The notes below the pieces were generated by a model. The model was not told the DNA's origin. It was given only the letters and a program-made list of their open reading frames with translations, and did not search any database. From Mycolicibacterium cosmeticum (lineage in GTDB: Bacteria > Actinomycetota > Actinomycetes > Mycobacteriales > Mycobacteriaceae): a stretch of DNA of 64,000 nt. Made by a program: the position numbers and the translations under genes. The first letter of the stretch is position 1. Each line of letters begins with the position of its first letter. The DNA is taken from contig JACPVS010000006.1 in the NCBI GenBank assembly GCA_016197365.1, positions 124,001 to 188,000 on the forward strand, read 5' to 3'. Below, one piece after another: positions 18,283 through 28,873 of this stretch.

Positions 18283-19515
18283 ATGACCACCACCGCCCGG
18301 CCTGTGAGAGTGTTCGACGCGCCGCTGCCCGTCATCGACTATCACGGCGGCCAGCATCCCGACGACGCCCACGACATAATTGGCCGTGCGAGGCAGGAAT
18401 CGGCGATCGCGATAGGACCCCATGGTCCGGAGCTACTGACGTATGACCTGGTGCGCTCCGTTTTGCGCGATCCCCGCTTCGGGATACCCCAGGGCGTAGG
18501 TTTGGCCGCCCAAGGGATCACCTCCGGCCCGCTGTGGGACAGGATGGCCCGGTTGATGGTCAGTCTCGACGGGGCGGCACACATGCGGTTGCGTCGCCTC
18601 GTGTCGCAGGCGTTCACCCCGCGGGCCGCCGAGCGGATGCGCACGGCATGCGGTGAGATCATCAACGAACTCGTCGATCGACTCGGACACGTCGGCAGCT
18701 GTGATGTTGTCGCCGACATCGCCAGGCCATATCCGGTACCGATCATCTGCACGATGCTGGGCGTGCCCCGTGAAGACTGGCCGCTGTTCTCCGACTGGTT
18801 GCGAGGAATCAGCAAGGCGTTCGGCATGACGGCGGCCGCGCACTCAGCCGACATCCTGGTCGCTTGGCAGCATCTCGACGAATACCTGGACACACTGGTG
18901 TCGGGCCGGCGCCGATCACCGGCCGACGATCTGATCTCCCAACTGGTTCGCGCAGAAGTCGCCGGTGCACGGCTTAGGCGGCGCGAAATCCTTGACCTGG
19001 TAGCGGTGTTGCTCCTGGCCGGCGTCGACAACACCCGGAATCAGCTGGCCGCCGCGATACAGGTGTTCAGCGATCATCCTTTCCAGTGGAGGTTGCTGGC
19101 CGAACGGCCCGAATTCGCCGGACAAGCCGTCGAGGAGGTCATGCGCCACTCCCCCACGTCCTTCACCGCGGTGCGCGTCGCGGTCGAGGACGTCGACGTA
19201 GAAGGCATCCTGTTTACCGCCGGCACCTACGTGGTCCTCAACACCGCCGGGGCCAACCGCGATCCCAATCGATACGACGATCCCGAACGCTTCGACATCA
19301 CTCGAAAAGGGGCACCTGTGATGTTGACGTTGGGCGGCGGGACCCACCATTGCCTCGGCGCGCATCTCGCTAGGGTCGAGCTCGCGGAAGCGTTGGTGGT
19401 CATGGCTCGACGGATGACGGGTATCCGTGTTGTCGGCCCGGTGCCGTGGAGACCGATCGTGGGCATCACGGGTCCCACGATGCTCCCTGTCGAATTCGAC
19501 ATCGGTGCCTCATAG
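18283..19515 (+). CDS. Cytochrome P450
   Basis: A bacterial P450 of about 410 residues. The I-helix oxygen-activation motif is LLLAGVDNTRNQLA, the K-helix ExxR is EEVMRHSP and the heme-ligand loop is LGGGTHHCLGAHLARVE, with Leu in place of the usual first Phe. No signal or membrane anchor is present. AGGAGG lies at 18272-18277. The second of two tandem ATGs (18283) has the better spacing; 18280 is the alternative. It is divergent from the LuxR/cyclase regulator. No ferredoxin or reductase gene is adjacent and the substrate is unknown. Confidence 0.92.
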   Translation: MTTTARPVRVFDAPLPVIDYHGGQHPDDAHDIIGRARQESAIAIGPHGPELLTYDLVRSVLRDPRFGIPQGVGLAAQGITSGPLWDRMARLMVSLDGAAHMRLRRLVSQAFTPRAAERMRTACGEIINELVDRLGHVGSCDVVADIARPYPVPIICTMLGVPREDWPLFSDWLRGISKAFGMTAAAHSADILVAWQHLDEYLDTLVSGRRRSPADDLISQLVRAEVAGARLRRREILDLVAVLLLAGVDNTRNQLAAAIQVFSDHPFQWRLLAERPEFAGQAVEEVMRHSPTSFTAVRVAVEDVDVEGILFTAGTYVVLNTAGANRDPNRYDDPERFDITRKGAPVMLTLGGGTHHCLGAHLARVELAEALVVMARRMTGIRVVGPVPWRPIVGITGPTMLPVEFDIGAS

Positions 19516-19583
19516 CACGTTGTGAGTCGCCGGTTGCCGGCTTACCGCGATGGTTCGAGTAAGGACGCTGAGCTGTCCAAAAG

Positions 19584-19656
19584 TGGAGCTAAGGGGATTC
19601 GAACCCCTGACCCCCACACTGCCAGTGTGGTGCGCTACCAACTGCGCCATAGCCCC
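19584..19656 (-). tRNA. tRNA-Ala (anticodon GGC)
   Basis: A 73-base cloverleaf on the minus strand. The acceptor arm is GGGGCTA/TAGCTCC (one G-U pair), the D-arm GCGCAGTTGGTAGCGC, the anticodon stem CCACA/TGTGG with loop CTGGCAG (anticodon GGC), and the T-arm AGGGGTTCGAATCCCCT. The discriminator base is A and CCA is not encoded. Confidence 0.95.
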
Positions 19657-19711
19657 GTAACTTGTGCTCACCGAAAGTACACCACCCGTACCCCTGGTTC
19701 AAAACCGCTGG

Positions 19712-20992
19712 TCACGGAAGCTCGCCCCCCGCCTCGGGCCCCAGGGGGCGAGGCGGCGTGTGCTCGTGGGAGGTGGCTGCCCGGGTCTCCGGCGCGAACA
19801 CCCACCCGACGGCGGCGAACAGCAGGATGATGCCGCTGATCACGAAGGCCGACCCGAACGACAGGTACTGGGCGATCTGCCCGATGGCCAACGATCCCAC
19901 GATGGCACCGACGTCGGACATCATCTGGTAGGTCGCCACGGCCGTGCCGGCCCGCGCCTTGCTGCCGATGATGTCGGCCACCGCGGCCTGCTGGGGCGAG
20001 GTGAACACCCCGGCCGCGGCCCCGGCGACGAAGGCGGCCGCCATGAACAACGTCAGCGAGGACGCCAGCCCGACCAGCAGAGTGGCCACCCCGGAGATCG
20101 CCAGCCCGGTGATCAACGGCACACGCCGCCCCACCCGGTCGGACAGCCATCCGCTCGGGATGACGGCGGACACGTTGCCGATCGCGAACACGGCCAGCGC
20201 CAGCCCAGCCATCCGAGGCCCGCGGTGTAGCACTTCGGTGACGAACAGCGGCACCAGCGCGATCCGCAGCCCGAACACCGACCAACCCGTCGCGAAGTTG
20301 GAGAACAGGGCCGCCCGGTAGGCCCGGTTGCCCAGCACGTCGCGCACGGTCACCGACACCTCATCCGCCTCGGCCGGCGCGGCCAGTGGCGAATGTCGCA
20401 GGCTCACCCACACCACGGCGGCAGCGATCAGCAGCGCCACCCCGTAGATCGCGAACGGGGCGGACAACCCCAGCCCGGCGGTCAGCGACCCGAGCACCGG
20501 GCCGCCGACCGAGCCGACCAGGAAGGCACTGGAGAACATGCCTGCCACCCGGCCCCGAGCGTCCGGCGGCGAGATGCGGATCATCAGACCCAGTGAGGAC
20601 ACCGTGAACATCGCCGAGCCGAACCCGCCGAGGGATCGGAACAGCAGCAGCTGCCAGTAGGTCTGCGCGAACGCGCACACCCCGGTGGATACCGCGACGA
20701 TCAGCAGACCGGTCAGATAGACCCGCCGCTCCCCCAGCTTCTGCACGAAGATGCCGCTGGCCGGGGCCGCGCACAACCGCATCAACGCGAATGCGGTGAT
20801 GACGAAGGTCGCGGCGCTGATGCTGACGCCGAAGTCGCGGGCGTACTGCGGCAGCACGGGCGCCACCACGCCGTAGCCGAGTGCGATCACCGCGTTGGCG
20901 GTGATCAGCACCCAGACTTCACGGGGCAGCTTCGGCTTCGCGGGCGCGTCGCACTTGCCCTCTGGACAGTCGCCCTCCGTAACGGAACTCAC
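19712..20992 (-). CDS. Major facilitator superfamily transporter
   Basis: 426 residues with 12 predicted membrane helices. The MFS signatures are GFGSAMFTVSSLGLMIRISP and the A-like loop motif GWLSDRVGRRVPL between helices in the second half. A Cys-containing hydrophilic N-terminal tail (EGDCPEGKCD) precedes helix 1. The substrate cannot be assigned. Drug/H+ antiporter-like members have the same layout. It lies downstream of pgm on the same strand, with a 97-bp gap. Confidence 0.88.
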   Translation of the reverse strand: MSSVTEGDCPEGKCDAPAKPKLPREVWVLITANAVIALGYGVVAPVLPQYARDFGVSISAATFVITAFALMRLCAAPASGIFVQKLGERRVYLTGLLIVAVSTGVCAFAQTYWQLLLFRSLGGFGSAMFTVSSLGLMIRISPPDARGRVAGMFSSAFLVGSVGGPVLGSLTAGLGLSAPFAIYGVALLIAAAVVWVSLRHSPLAAPAEADEVSVTVRDVLGNRAYRAALFSNFATGWSVFGLRIALVPLFVTEVLHRGPRMAGLALAVFAIGNVSAVIPSGWLSDRVGRRVPLITGLAISGVATLLVGLASSLTLFMAAAFVAGAAAGVFTSPQQAAVADIIGSKARAGTAVATYQMMSDVGAIVGSLAIGQIAQYLSFGSAFVISGIILLFAAVGWVFAPETRAATSHEHTPPRPLGPEAGGELP

Positions 20993-21089
20993 CCGTCGAC
21001 TGTAGGCACCGGCGCGGCGGAGCTTCTCTTCCGGAGTGCGTCAACAGGTGATGACACAGTCTGGACGAGTACCACTCGGGCCCGCCGAG

Positions 21090-22724
21090 TCAGCTGATGA
21101 CCGCGCTCACCACTTCCTTCGCGGCCGCCTGCACCTGCGCCAGGTGCTCGGGACCCTTGAACGACTCGGCGTAGATCTTGTAGACATCCTCGGTGCCCGA
21201 CGGCCGCGCCGCGAACCAGGCGTTCTCCGTGGTCACCTTCAGGCCGCCCAGCGGTGCCCCGTTGCCGGGGGCGGTGGTCAGCTTCGCGGTGATCGGCTCA
21301 CCGGCCAGCTCGGTGGCGCTGACCTGCTCGGCCGACAGCTTGGCCAGCCGCGCCTTCTGATCCCGGTCGGCGGGCGCGTCGATGCGGGCGTAGGTGGGCG
21401 CGCCGTACTTCTCGGCCAGTTCGGCGTAGCGCTGCGACGGGGTCGAGCCGGTGACGGCCAGGATCTCCGAGGCCAGCAGCGCCAGGATGATGCCGTCCTT
21501 GTCGGTGGTCCAGGTCGAGCCGTCGGTGCGCAGGAACGACGCTCCGGCACTCTCCTCGCCACCGAAACCGATTGAGCCACTGATCAGTCCGTCGACGAAC
21601 CATTTGAAGCCGACGGGTACCTCGACGAGCTTGCGGCCCAGCCCGGCCACCACCCGGTCGATGATCGACGAACTGACCGCCGTCTTGCCGACCGCGGTGC
21701 TGCCGGGCCACGACGGCCGGTGGGCGTACAGGTAGTCGATGGCGACGGCCAGGAAGTGGTTCGGGTTGAGCAGCCCGCCGTCGGGGGTGACGATGCCGTG
21801 CCGGTCGGAGTCGGCATCATTACCGGTGGCGATCTGATAGTGGTCCCGGTTGGCGATCAGTGAGGCCATCGCGTTCGGCGAGCTGCAGTCCATCCGGATT
21901 TTGCCGTCGGTGTCCAGCGTCATGAACCGCCAGGTGGCATCCACCAACGGGTTCACCACCGTCAGATCCAGCTTGTGCCGTTCGGCGATGGCGCCCCAGT
22001 AGTCCACGCTGGCCCCGCCCAGCGGGTCGGCGCCGATCCGGATGCCCTGGGCGCGGATGGCGTGCAGGTCCACCACATTGGGCAGGTCCTCGATGTAGGC
22101 GTTCAGGTAGTCGTGACGCTCGGCCATCTGCAGGGCCCGCGACAGCGGCACCCGCTTCACCGCGGAGATGCCTTCCCGCAGGATCTCGTTGGCGCGCTTG
22201 GCGATCCATCCGGTGGCGTCGGTGTCCGCCGGCCCGCCGTTGGGCGGGTTGTACTTGAACCCGCCGTCGCGGGGCGGGTTGTGTGACGGGGTGACGACGA
22301 TGCCGTCGGCCAGGTCGGTGTCGCGGCCGCGGTTGAAGGTCAGGATGGCGTGGCTGACGGCGGGCGTCGGGGTGTAGCGGTCGGCGGCATCGATCATCGC
22401 GACGACGTCGTTGGCGGCCAGCACCTCCAGCGCCGACGCCCAGGCCGGCTCGGACAGCGCGTGGGTGTCGCGGCCGATGAACAACGGACCGGTGGTGCCC
22501 TGCGCCGACCGGTATTCGACGATGGCCTGCGTGGTCGCCAGGATGTGCGCCTCGTTGAAGGCCCCGTCCAGGCTGGACCCGCGATGCCCGGACGTCCCGA
22601 AGGCGACCTGCTGGGCGATGTCGTCGGGGTCGGGCAGGACGGTGTAGTACGCCGTCGCCACGTGAGCGATATCGATGAGGTCGGACGGGTCTGCCGGCTT
22701 ACCGGCACGTGGGTTGGCAGCCAT
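21090..22724 (-). CDS. pgm: Phosphoglucomutase (alpha-D-glucose specific)
   Basis: 544 residues, the full length for the alpha-D-phosphohexomutase family. It interconverts glucose 1-phosphate and glucose 6-phosphate, feeding trehalose, glycogen and cell-wall precursors. The phospho-serine loop is [15 protein letters not shown], the metal loop [10 protein letters not shown], the sugar-binding loop [10 protein letters not shown] and the phosphate-binding loop [16 protein letters not shown]. It corresponds to Rv3068c pgmA, and the nearby crcB pair and DUF190 gene match the Rv3069-Rv3071 neighbourhood. The start is ATG 22724. Confidence 0.95.
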   Translation of the reverse strand: MAANPRAGKPADPSDLIDIAHVATAYYTVLPDPDDIAQQVAFGTSGHRGSSLDGAFNEAHILATTQAIVEYRSAQGTTGPLFIGRDTHALSEPAWASALEVLAANDVVAMIDAADRYTPTPAVSHAILTFNRGRDTDLADGIVVTPSHNPPRDGGFKYNPPNGGPADTDATGWIAKRANEILREGISAVKRVPLSRALQMAERHDYLNAYIEDLPNVVDLHAIRAQGIRIGADPLGGASVDYWGAIAERHKLDLTVVNPLVDATWRFMTLDTDGKIRMDCSSPNAMASLIANRDHYQIATGNDADSDRHGIVTPDGGLLNPNHFLAVAIDYLYAHRPSWPGSTAVGKTAVSSSIIDRVVAGLGRKLVEVPVGFKWFVDGLISGSIGFGGEESAGASFLRTDGSTWTTDKDGIILALLASEILAVTGSTPSQRYAELAEKYGAPTYARIDAPADRDQKARLAKLSAEQVSATELAGEPITAKLTTAPGNGAPLGGLKVTTENAWFAARPSGTEDVYKIYAESFKGPEHLAQVQAAAKEVVSAVIS

Positions 22725-22748
22725 GACCTCGATTCTTGCCTACTTCCC

Positions 22749-22781
22749 GCAAGCGCGCCGCAAGTGCGCCGCAAGTGCATC
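22749..22781 (+). repeat. Three tandem 11-bp repeats in the pgm/hemerythrin intergenic region
   Basis: Three consecutive 11-base units (GCAAGCGCGCC, GCAAGTGCGCC, GCAAGTGCATC) lie between the divergent starts of pgm and the hemerythrin gene. The period is one DNA turn, as in stacked protein-binding sites. Function is unknown. Confidence 0.6.
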
Positions 22782-22798
22782 GCGACAACGTATGCCGC

Positions 22799-23455
22799 AT
22801 GAACAACTCCCCAAATTCCCTGACCTCAGAGCCCGACCTGTCCGGCATCACGATGGCCCACCGCGCGATGATCGCCGACGTCGGGCGCCTGGCCGACCTG
22901 CTGGCAGCCGTCGCCCGCGGCGCGCACACCTGCGCCCACCCCAAGGAGGTCGACCGCTACATCCACCTGCTGTGCGACTCCATCCACCATCACCACACCG
23001 TGGAGGACGACATCCTGTGGCCGATCGTGACGGCCTCGGCCGGAAGCTTCGTCGACCTGTCCGAACTCACCGACGACCATGCCGCCCTCGACCCCCGGTT
23101 GGACCGCATCAAGATGCTGTCCACCGCGTTCCGCACGGCACCGGGCCAGATGACGGCGGCACCGCTGGCCGCGGCGCTGGCCGACCTTCATCAACTGGTG
23201 TGCGAGCACATCGCCGACGAGGAGCGCGAGGTGTTCGACGTGATCCGCCGGCACGTGTCCGTCGCCGACTGGGACACCGTGGAGAAGGCCGCCCAGCGCG
23301 CCGGGAAGATGTCCTTCGACGGACCCCGCATCGTCGGCGCGGCGACCGAGGAGGAGTACGCGCGGATGGCGGCCGAGGCGAATCCGCTCCTGATCGCGTT
23401 CATCAAGCTGATGACGCGGCGCCACAAGCGTTTTGAGGCGCGTGTGTTCAGTTGA
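22799..23455 (+). CDS. Hemerythrin HHE-domain protein
   Basis: 218 residues forming a four-helix HHE cation-binding domain. Diiron-ligand candidates are the His near [33 protein letters not shown] and [16 protein letters not shown], in the usual order H...HxxxE...H...HxxxE/D. Such proteins bind O2 or NO and are linked to redox stress in mycobacteria. A C-terminal extension (about residues 165-218) follows the domain. The start ATG 22799 is divergent from pgm across a 74-bp gap that holds tandem 11-bp repeats. Its stop overlaps the convergent SARP-type regulator by 8 bases. Confidence 0.88.
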   Translation: MNNSPNSLTSEPDLSGITMAHRAMIADVGRLADLLAAVARGAHTCAHPKEVDRYIHLLCDSIHHHHTVEDDILWPIVTASAGSFVDLSELTDDHAALDPRLDRIKMLSTAFRTAPGQMTAAPLAAALADLHQLVCEHIADEEREVFDVIRRHVSVADWDTVEKAAQRAGKMSFDGPRIVGAATEEEYARMAAEANPLLIAFIKLMTRRHKRFEARVFS

Positions 23456-26400
23456 GCAGTCGGGCGGCCTCGGCGGCCAGCCGCTCCCGCAGCTGCGCGG
23501 CGGCGCGGCGGTACCGGGTGGCCGCGGCCGTGTCACCGTCGGCCTCGGCCAGCACGGCCAGCGCCTCGTCAACCGGGCCGGTCAGCAGGGTGCCGTTGTC
23601 CAGCCCGGCCATCAGCCCGCTGTAGGGCGCCAGCTCGGCCGCTTCGGTTCGGGCCACCGCCAGGTCGCCGATGGCCACCGCGGCGCGCACCCGCAGCGTC
23701 GTCATCGCCACCCAGTAGTAGGACCGTTCGGTGGGTACCCGCTGCGCCCATACCTCTTGCGCCTCAGCGGTTCTGCCCACCGACGTCAACGCCAGCACCA
23801 CGCCGTCGGCCATTGTGGCCGAGATGGTGCGGTGCACTATCAGCAGCTCGTCGGCCATCGGCCCCAGATCACCGCGGCTCAGTGCGGCGCTGACCCGGCC
23901 GACCAACCCGACCAGCGCACCGTTGGCCACGCCGTGTTGGGCCAGGCTGGCGGCCGCCGCCAGATACTTGGCCTCGCCCTCGTCGGGGCGCCCCGCCACG
24001 ATGGTGAGCTGCGCCGAATAGGCGTCGAGCACCCCGAGCAGGAAGGCCAGCTGGCCGGTGCCGGCGCGGGCCACCGCCTGGTCGACGTGATCGAGCGCGG
24101 CAGCCAGATCCGAGCGGCCCGACGCTGCGAGGAACAGCAGCCAATGCCCCACGGCCTGGTAGTCGACGGCGCCGCAGTCCTGGGCGACGGCGAGCAGCTC
24201 GGCGGCCACCGGTTGCCGCTGATCGGCCAGGTCCGGACCCAGGCAGGCGAACGCCCGCACGTTCAGTGCCGCGCACAGCAGCCGGGCATGGGTGTCGGGG
24301 TCGTTCGCGTGCAGCGCTCGGGCCAGGTCCAGCGCCTCGGTGCTCGCCGCCATCGCCGTCTCGTGCTCGGCGCCCTCCACCTCCGTGAACAAGGTGATCA
24401 GCAACTGGACCCGAACGGCGGCCGGATGGTCCTGGGCCAGGATCCGGCGCAGCGGGTCGACGATGACGGGGTCGATGTGGTCGCCGGTGCGCAGCCGCCA
24501 CACCAGCGGGCTGTCCAGCGCAGTGAGCGCCCGCACCAGCAGCGCGTCGTCGCCGGCGGCCAGCGTCACGGTGCGGTTGAGTTCCTCCCGCGCGGAGATG
24601 GCGTCCCCGGCGCGGGCCAGCGCCGAGATCAACCCGCAGCGGGCGGGCACCGCGCGCTGCCGGTCCGCTGCGCCCAGTTCCAGCATGCGCACCGCCGCCC
24701 GCCACTGCCGCGCCGCCTCGCCGGGGGCACCCACCGCGTCGGCATCCTGCGCGGCGGAGGCGGCGAACTCGGCTGCCTCCATGGCAGTTTCAGGGGTGGC
24801 GGCGGCAACGGCGTGGTAGGCGAGCGACGCCGCGTCGGTGCCGCGGCCGCGCAGTAGGTTCAGCGCCGTGGCATGCAGTCGGGTCCGGCGCAGCAGTGAC
24901 GTGTCGTCATACAGGGTGTCGCGGATCAGGCTGTGCGCGAACCGGATCCGGCCGGGTGCCGGTTCGTCCAGCAGCCCGGCCAACACCGCAGGTTCCAGTG
25001 CGTCGAGCAGGTCGTCCCCGCCGTGCGCCAGGTCCTCCAGCAGATCGAGATCCACCTCGCGGCCGAGCACCGCGGCCTGGCGCAGCGCGGTGGCGGTCTG
25101 GCCGGGCAGCCGGGCCAGCCTGCGGCGTACCACGTCGCGCACCCCGGCCGGGACGCCGCCGTGCGCCGCGTCGGCACCTTCGGCAGCCATCAGCCGGGCC
25201 ATCTCCCGCACGAACAGCGGATTGCCACCGGTTCTGTCCCGCAACAACTTCAGCGTGTCACCGGTCACCGCAGGCAGGCCGCAGTCGGCGGCCAGCTCGA
25301 CCATGGCGGCGTCGTCCAGGCCGCCGAGGATCAGGTGCGCGGCGGTGTGATTGGCCAGCGCCGCCCGGGCCATGTCGAGTTCGGCGCCGGACTCCGAGGG
25401 CCGGTAGGTGCCGATCGCGAGCACCGGGCGTTGCGCCAACCGATCCGACACCAGGCGCAGCAGTTCCAGGGTCAGGCCGTCGGTGCGGTGCAGATCGTCG
25501 AGCACGATCGCGAGCGGCTGACCGGTCGCGGCCCGGCCCAGCACCTCGGCGAGGGTGTGCGCCAGCCAGAAGGCTCCCGTGTCCGGGGCGGGCCCGTCGT
25601 GCAGCAGTGGCGCCAGCGCCGTCACCTCGGCGGGCTGCAGCACGGATCGGAACGGCGCCAGCACCTCCGTCCACGCCCAGCCCGCGGGTGCGCCGTCGAC
25701 CTCCGGGGACCGCCCGAAGACCACCGTCCACCCGGCCCGTGCCAAGGCGCCGGTGGCGGTGGCCGCGAGGGTGGTCTTGCCCGCGCCGGCTTCCCCGCCG
25801 ATCCATACCACCTTCGGTCCGTCGTGGCGGGCGGTCGCGGCGGCGGCCTCGATCGCCGCGAGTTCGGTTGTGCGGCCACGGGTCCGGGATGTCGTCGGGG
25901 ACGGTGCAACGGGCGCGGGGGCGGCAGGCGCCACCGCGATGGGGTCGAGGTGTTCGGCTTGGCGCAGGATGTCGCGTTCCAGATCACGCAGCGGCCGGCC
26001 GGGTTCGAGGCCGAGTTCGTCGGTCAGATACTCGCGGGTGCGGCGCAGCACGTCCAGCGCCGCGACCTGGCGTCCGGCCCGGTAATGCGCCGCGGCCAGC
26101 AGGCAGGCGGCGGTCTCGCGGCCGGGATGGTCGCGGGCCAGCGGTTCGAGCACGCGCACCACGACGGCGTGCTGGCCGAGCGCCGACTGCGCCGCGGCGT
26201 AGGCCTCGACGGCCGACAACCGCAACGCGGTCAGCCGGGCGACTTCCGGTGCCGCCCAGAGCGTGTCGGCCACCTCCACGTACGGATCCCCGACCCACTC
26301 GGTGAGCACATCCTCCAGCAGATCCGACCTGGCTTCGGCGGCAATGATTTTCGCTTCGACCGACCATACGTCCACGGCCTCGTCGGGCAGCCGCAGGCAG

Positions 26401-26687
26401 TAACCGGGGGCGGCGCTGACGATCACCTCGGCCGCGGCGCGGCGCGCCCGTCCGGGTTCGAGCACCCGGCGCAGATGGGAGATGTACGCCTGCAACGCGG
26501 CCAGCGCTTTGGGCGGTGGCTCACCCTCCCAGAGGTCCTCGATGAGTCGGTCCACCGACACCACCTGACCGTGCGCCAGCACCAGCCGGGCCAGCACCGC
26601 CCGCTGTTTGGGGCCACCCAGATCAAGGGATTCACCATCAACCCAGGCACGGATCGGGCCCAGTACACAGATCCGCACAGCCGTCAT
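23448..26687 (-). CDS. SARP/AfsR-type regulator with AAA ATPase
   Basis: 1,079 residues: an OmpR-type winged helix (residues 1-95, [20 protein letters not shown]), a bacterial transcriptional activation domain (BTAD, about 100-245, with [20 protein letters not shown]), an AAA ATPase (P-loop [12 protein letters not shown], Walker [11 protein letters not shown]) and a helical TPR-like C-terminus. These proteins are DNA-binding activators of secondary metabolism or adaptation genes. The target is not evident. The start ATG 26687 is 48 bp from the divergent crcB gene. No sensor kinase is adjacent. Confidence 0.9.
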   Translation of the reverse strand: MTAVRICVLGPIRAWVDGESLDLGGPKQRAVLARLVLAHGQVVSVDRLIEDLWEGEPPPKALAALQAYISHLRRVLEPGRARRAAAEVIVSAAPGYCLRLPDEAVDVWSVEAKIIAAEARSDLLEDVLTEWVGDPYVEVADTLWAAPEVARLTALRLSAVEAYAAAQSALGQHAVVVRVLEPLARDHPGRETAACLLAAAHYRAGRQVAALDVLRRTREYLTDELGLEPGRPLRDLERDILRQAEHLDPIAVAPAAPAPVAPSPTTSRTRGRTTELAAIEAAAATARHDGPKVVWIGGEAGAGKTTLAATATGALARAGWTVVFGRSPEVDGAPAGWAWTEVLAPFRSVLQPAEVTALAPLLHDGPAPDTGAFWLAHTLAEVLGRAATGQPLAIVLDDLHRTDGLTLELLRLVSDRLAQRPVLAIGTYRPSESGAELDMARAALANHTAAHLILGGLDDAAMVELAADCGLPAVTGDTLKLLRDRTGGNPLFVREMARLMAAEGADAAHGGVPAGVRDVVRRRLARLPGQTATALRQAAVLGREVDLDLLEDLAHGGDDLLDALEPAVLAGLLDEPAPGRIRFAHSLIRDTLYDDTSLLRRTRLHATALNLLRGRGTDAASLAYHAVAAATPETAMEAAEFAASAAQDADAVGAPGEAARQWRAAVRMLELGAADRQRAVPARCGLISALARAGDAISAREELNRTVTLAAGDDALLVRALTALDSPLVWRLRTGDHIDPVIVDPLRRILAQDHPAAVRVQLLITLFTEVEGAEHETAMAASTEALDLARALHANDPDTHARLLCAALNVRAFACLGPDLADQRQPVAAELLAVAQDCGAVDYQAVGHWLLFLAASGRSDLAAALDHVDQAVARAGTGQLAFLLGVLDAYSAQLTIVAGRPDEGEAKYLAAAASLAQHGVANGALVGLVGRVSAALSRGDLGPMADELLIVHRTISATMADGVVLALTSVGRTAEAQEVWAQRVPTERSYYWVAMTTLRVRAAVAIGDLAVARTEAAELAPYSGLMAGLDNGTLLTGPVDEALAVLAEADGDTAAATRYRRAAAQLRERLAAEAARLLN

Positions 26688-26735
26688 GGTGTGCCCAACA
26701 TATCGGTCCCGGCGTCGGGCTACATACTGAGCGGC

Positions 26736-27131
26736 ATGGCTGGCTTCGACCGACGTGAACTGGCGGCCGTGTTCGCCGGTGGCGCGCTGGGCACCCTGGC
26801 CCGCGCGGGGCTGGCGCACGTGTTGCCGTTCACGCCGGGCCACTGGCCGTGGCCGACGTTCGTCGTCAACATCGTCGGCACGGTCCTGTTGGCGTACTTC
26901 ACCACCCGGCTACTGGAGCGGCTCCCGACCTCGGCCTACCGACGCCCCCTGTTGGGCACCGGATTGTGCGGTGGTCTGACGACGTTCTCCACCATGCAGG
27001 TCGAGACGGTGACCATGTTGGAGCATCACTTTTATGGGCTGGCCGCGGCGTACACGGTGGCGAGCATCGCGGTCGGGCTGCTGGCCCTGCACCTCACCAC
27101 CGCGCTCGTACGACGGGCGCGAATCCGATGA
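26736..27131 (+). CDS. crcB: Fluoride ion channel CrcB/FluC, first subunit
   Basis: 131 residues, four membrane helices. The FluC signatures are [11 protein letters not shown] near the N-terminus, the Asn in FVVNIVGT and [11 protein letters not shown] in the third helix. Fluc channels are dual-topology dimers. Actinobacteria often carry two adjacent genes that form a heterodimer, and this gene overlaps a second crcB by 4 bases. The start ATG 26736 is divergent from the SARP regulator. Confidence 0.95.
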   Translation: MAGFDRRELAAVFAGGALGTLARAGLAHVLPFTPGHWPWPTFVVNIVGTVLLAYFTTRLLERLPTSAYRRPLLGTGLCGGLTTFSTMQVETVTMLEHHFYGLAAAYTVASIAVGLLALHLTTALVRRARIR

Positions 27132-27493
27132 CGCTCGCGGTGTGGGTGGGTGTCGCACTGATCGGCGGTCTGGGCGCGGTATGCCGGTTCGTGGTGGACA
27201 AGACGGTGTCGAAGCGGATGGCCCGGCCGTTCCCGGTCGGCACGTTGGTGGTGAACGTCAGTGGCGCATGGCTGTTGGGCTTCTTCGGGGGCATTGCGCT
27301 CAGCCCGCATGCCGCGCTGCTGGCCGGCACCGCGTTCGTCGGCGCCTACACCACGTTCTCGACGTGGATGCTGGAGACCCAGCGCCTCGGTGAGGAACGG
27401 CAGGTGTGGCCGGCGGTGGCCAACATCGTGATCAGCGTCGTCCTCGGGCTCGGTGCGGCGTGGCTGGGCCTCACGATGGGGAAACTGCTGTGA
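27128..27493 (+). CDS. crcB: Fluoride ion channel CrcB/FluC, second subunit
   Basis: 121 residues with four membrane helices. It carries [13 protein letters not shown], the conserved Asn in [10 protein letters not shown] and [12 protein letters not shown], as in its partner. The ATG overlaps the first crcB stop (ATGA), so the two are translated together and probably form a heterodimeric F- exporter. The following DUF190 gene overlaps its stop in the same way. No fluoride riboswitch-like sequence was recognised ahead of the operon. Confidence 0.95.
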   Translation: MTLAVWVGVALIGGLGAVCRFVVDKTVSKRMARPFPVGTLVVNVSGAWLLGFFGGIALSPHAALLAGTAFVGAYTTFSTWMLETQRLGEERQVWPAVANIVISVVLGLGAAWLGLTMGKLL

Positions 27494-28533
27494 GCGACGA
27501 GTATCTGAAGCTGACCGCGTACTTCGGGGAGCGGTTGCGCGGTGAGCGCCGATTCGTCGCCGACGAGTTGCTCGACCTGTTGGCCGCGCAGCGGATCGCC
27601 ACCAGCGTGGTGCTGCGCGGTGCCGCCGGGTTCGGTCCGCGCCACGAACTGCGCAGCGACCTGACGCTGACGCTGTCGGAGGATCTTCCGGTCGCCGTCG
27701 CCGCGGTGGACCGGGCCGAGCGGATCACCGCGGTGGCCGAGCAGGCCGTGGCGATGATCAGCCGCGGCATCGTCACCCTGGAGCGGGCGCGACTGCTGGA
27801 CGCACCGGGCCCGGGCGACTACAAACTGACCCTCTATGTCCGTCGGGCGCGGTCCTATCGGGCGGTGTGCGAGGTGCTGCACGCGCACGGGTTCGCCGCG
27901 GCGGCGGTGTTCCTCGGGGTCGACGGCACCGAGGCCGGGCAGCGCCACCGGGCCCGGTTCGTCGGCACCAACAACGACGTCCCGGTGATGATCATCGCCG
28001 CAGGCACCGGTGCTCAGGTGGCGGCCGCGGCACCGGAGCTGCGCCGGTTGGCGCCCAGCGCCACCATGACGCTGGAGCGGGCGCAGCTCTGCAAACGCGA
28101 CGGCGAGCTGATCGCACAGCCGCCCGAACTGCCCGAGACCGATGCCGACGGTCGCGCGCTGCGGCAGAAGCTGATGATCCACACGTCCGAGGACACCGTG
28201 ACCACCGCAACCGGGTCGACGCCCATCCACCGGGCGCTGGTGGCCCGGTTGCGGGCGCACCACGGGGTCAGCGGGGTGACCGTGCTGCGCGGCATCTGGG
28301 GTTTCCACGGCGCCCGTGAACCGCACGGCGACAAGCTGTTCCAGTTGGGCAGGCGCGTCCCGGTGACGACGATCGTGGTGGACACCCCGGCGCGCATCGC
28401 GGCGAGTTTCCCGATCGTGGACGAGTTGACGGCCCGGCACGGCGTCGTCACCAGTGAGCTGGTGCCGGCGTGGGTGAGCATCGACGGCGGGCAGCGAAAC
28501 GGCAGCACAGAACTCGCCCGGCACGCGTGGTGA
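27490..28533 (+). CDS. DUF190 family protein, two tandem domains
   Basis: 347 residues with two DUF190 repeats (about 1-100 and 105-210, each with a TVYxRRxRSYRAV or YFGERLRG-type start) and a third related C-terminal segment (HRALVARLRAHHGVSGVTVLRG). DUF190 proteins are PII-like ferredoxin-fold units often encoded with crcB. The GTG start at 27490 overlaps the second crcB stop (GTGA). It matches the Rv3071 position in the crcB locus. The molecular role is unknown. Confidence 0.85.
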   Translation: MSDEYLKLTAYFGERLRGERRFVADELLDLLAAQRIATSVVLRGAAGFGPRHELRSDLTLTLSEDLPVAVAAVDRAERITAVAEQAVAMISRGIVTLERARLLDAPGPGDYKLTLYVRRARSYRAVCEVLHAHGFAAAAVFLGVDGTEAGQRHRARFVGTNNDVPVMIIAAGTGAQVAAAAPELRRLAPSATMTLERAQLCKRDGELIAQPPELPETDADGRALRQKLMIHTSEDTVTTATGSTPIHRALVARLRAHHGVSGVTVLRGIWGFHGAREPHGDKLFQLGRRVPVTTIVVDTPARIAASFPIVDELTARHGVVTSELVPAWVSIDGGQRNGSTELARHAW

Positions 28534-28560
28534 GACGCACGACACCCCGATAGACCGGGG

Positions 28561-28579
28561 TAAGCCTAGCCTTGGCTAA
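28561..28579 (+). promoter_or_regulatory. IdeR iron box upstream of mbtL
   Basis: TAAGCCTAGCCTTGGCTAA is a 19-bp imperfect dyad close to the mycobacterial IdeR consensus, ending 24 bp before the mbtL ATG. IdeR-Fe represses mycobactin genes when iron is sufficient. Confidence 0.8.
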
Positions 28580-28603
28580 CTGCCCGGTGTAGCGTCCCCC
28601 GAC

Positions 28604-28873
28604 ATGGAACAGTCACAGTCCGCTGCTGTCAACCCTGAGCTGCTCTCCATCCTGAGAGATGATCTCAGCATCGACGTCAGCCGGGTCACCCGCGACTCCC
28701 GGCTGATCGACGATCTCGGCATGGATTCGGTGGCGTTCGCCGTCGGCATGGTGGCCATCGAGGACCGTCTCGACGCGGCCCTCACCGAAGAGGATCTGCT
28801 CAGCTGCGAGACCGTCGGCCAGCTGGAAGACGCGGTGCTGGCCAAGCTTCCGGCCGATCAGGCCAACTCGTGA
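28604..28873 (+). CDS. mbtL: Acyl carrier protein for mycobactin lipid tail (MbtL)
   Basis: An 89-residue acyl carrier protein. The phosphopantetheine attachment site is Ser42 in [14 protein letters not shown]. It carries the fatty acyl chain that becomes the lipid tail of mycobactin. It is followed by overlapping mbtM and mbtN, the same order as Rv1344-Rv1346, and preceded by an IdeR box, so it is iron-repressed. The GTG of mbtM overlaps its stop. Confidence 0.93.
   Translation: MEQSQSAAVNPELLSILRDDLSIDVSRVTRDSRLIDDLGMDSVAFAVGMVAIEDRLDAALTEEDLLSCETVGQLEDAVLAKLPADQANS

Noticed and set aside
22749..22781. A CRISPR array
   Set aside because: Three head-to-tail 11-bp units without spacers do not form an array, and no cas genes are present anywhere in the window.
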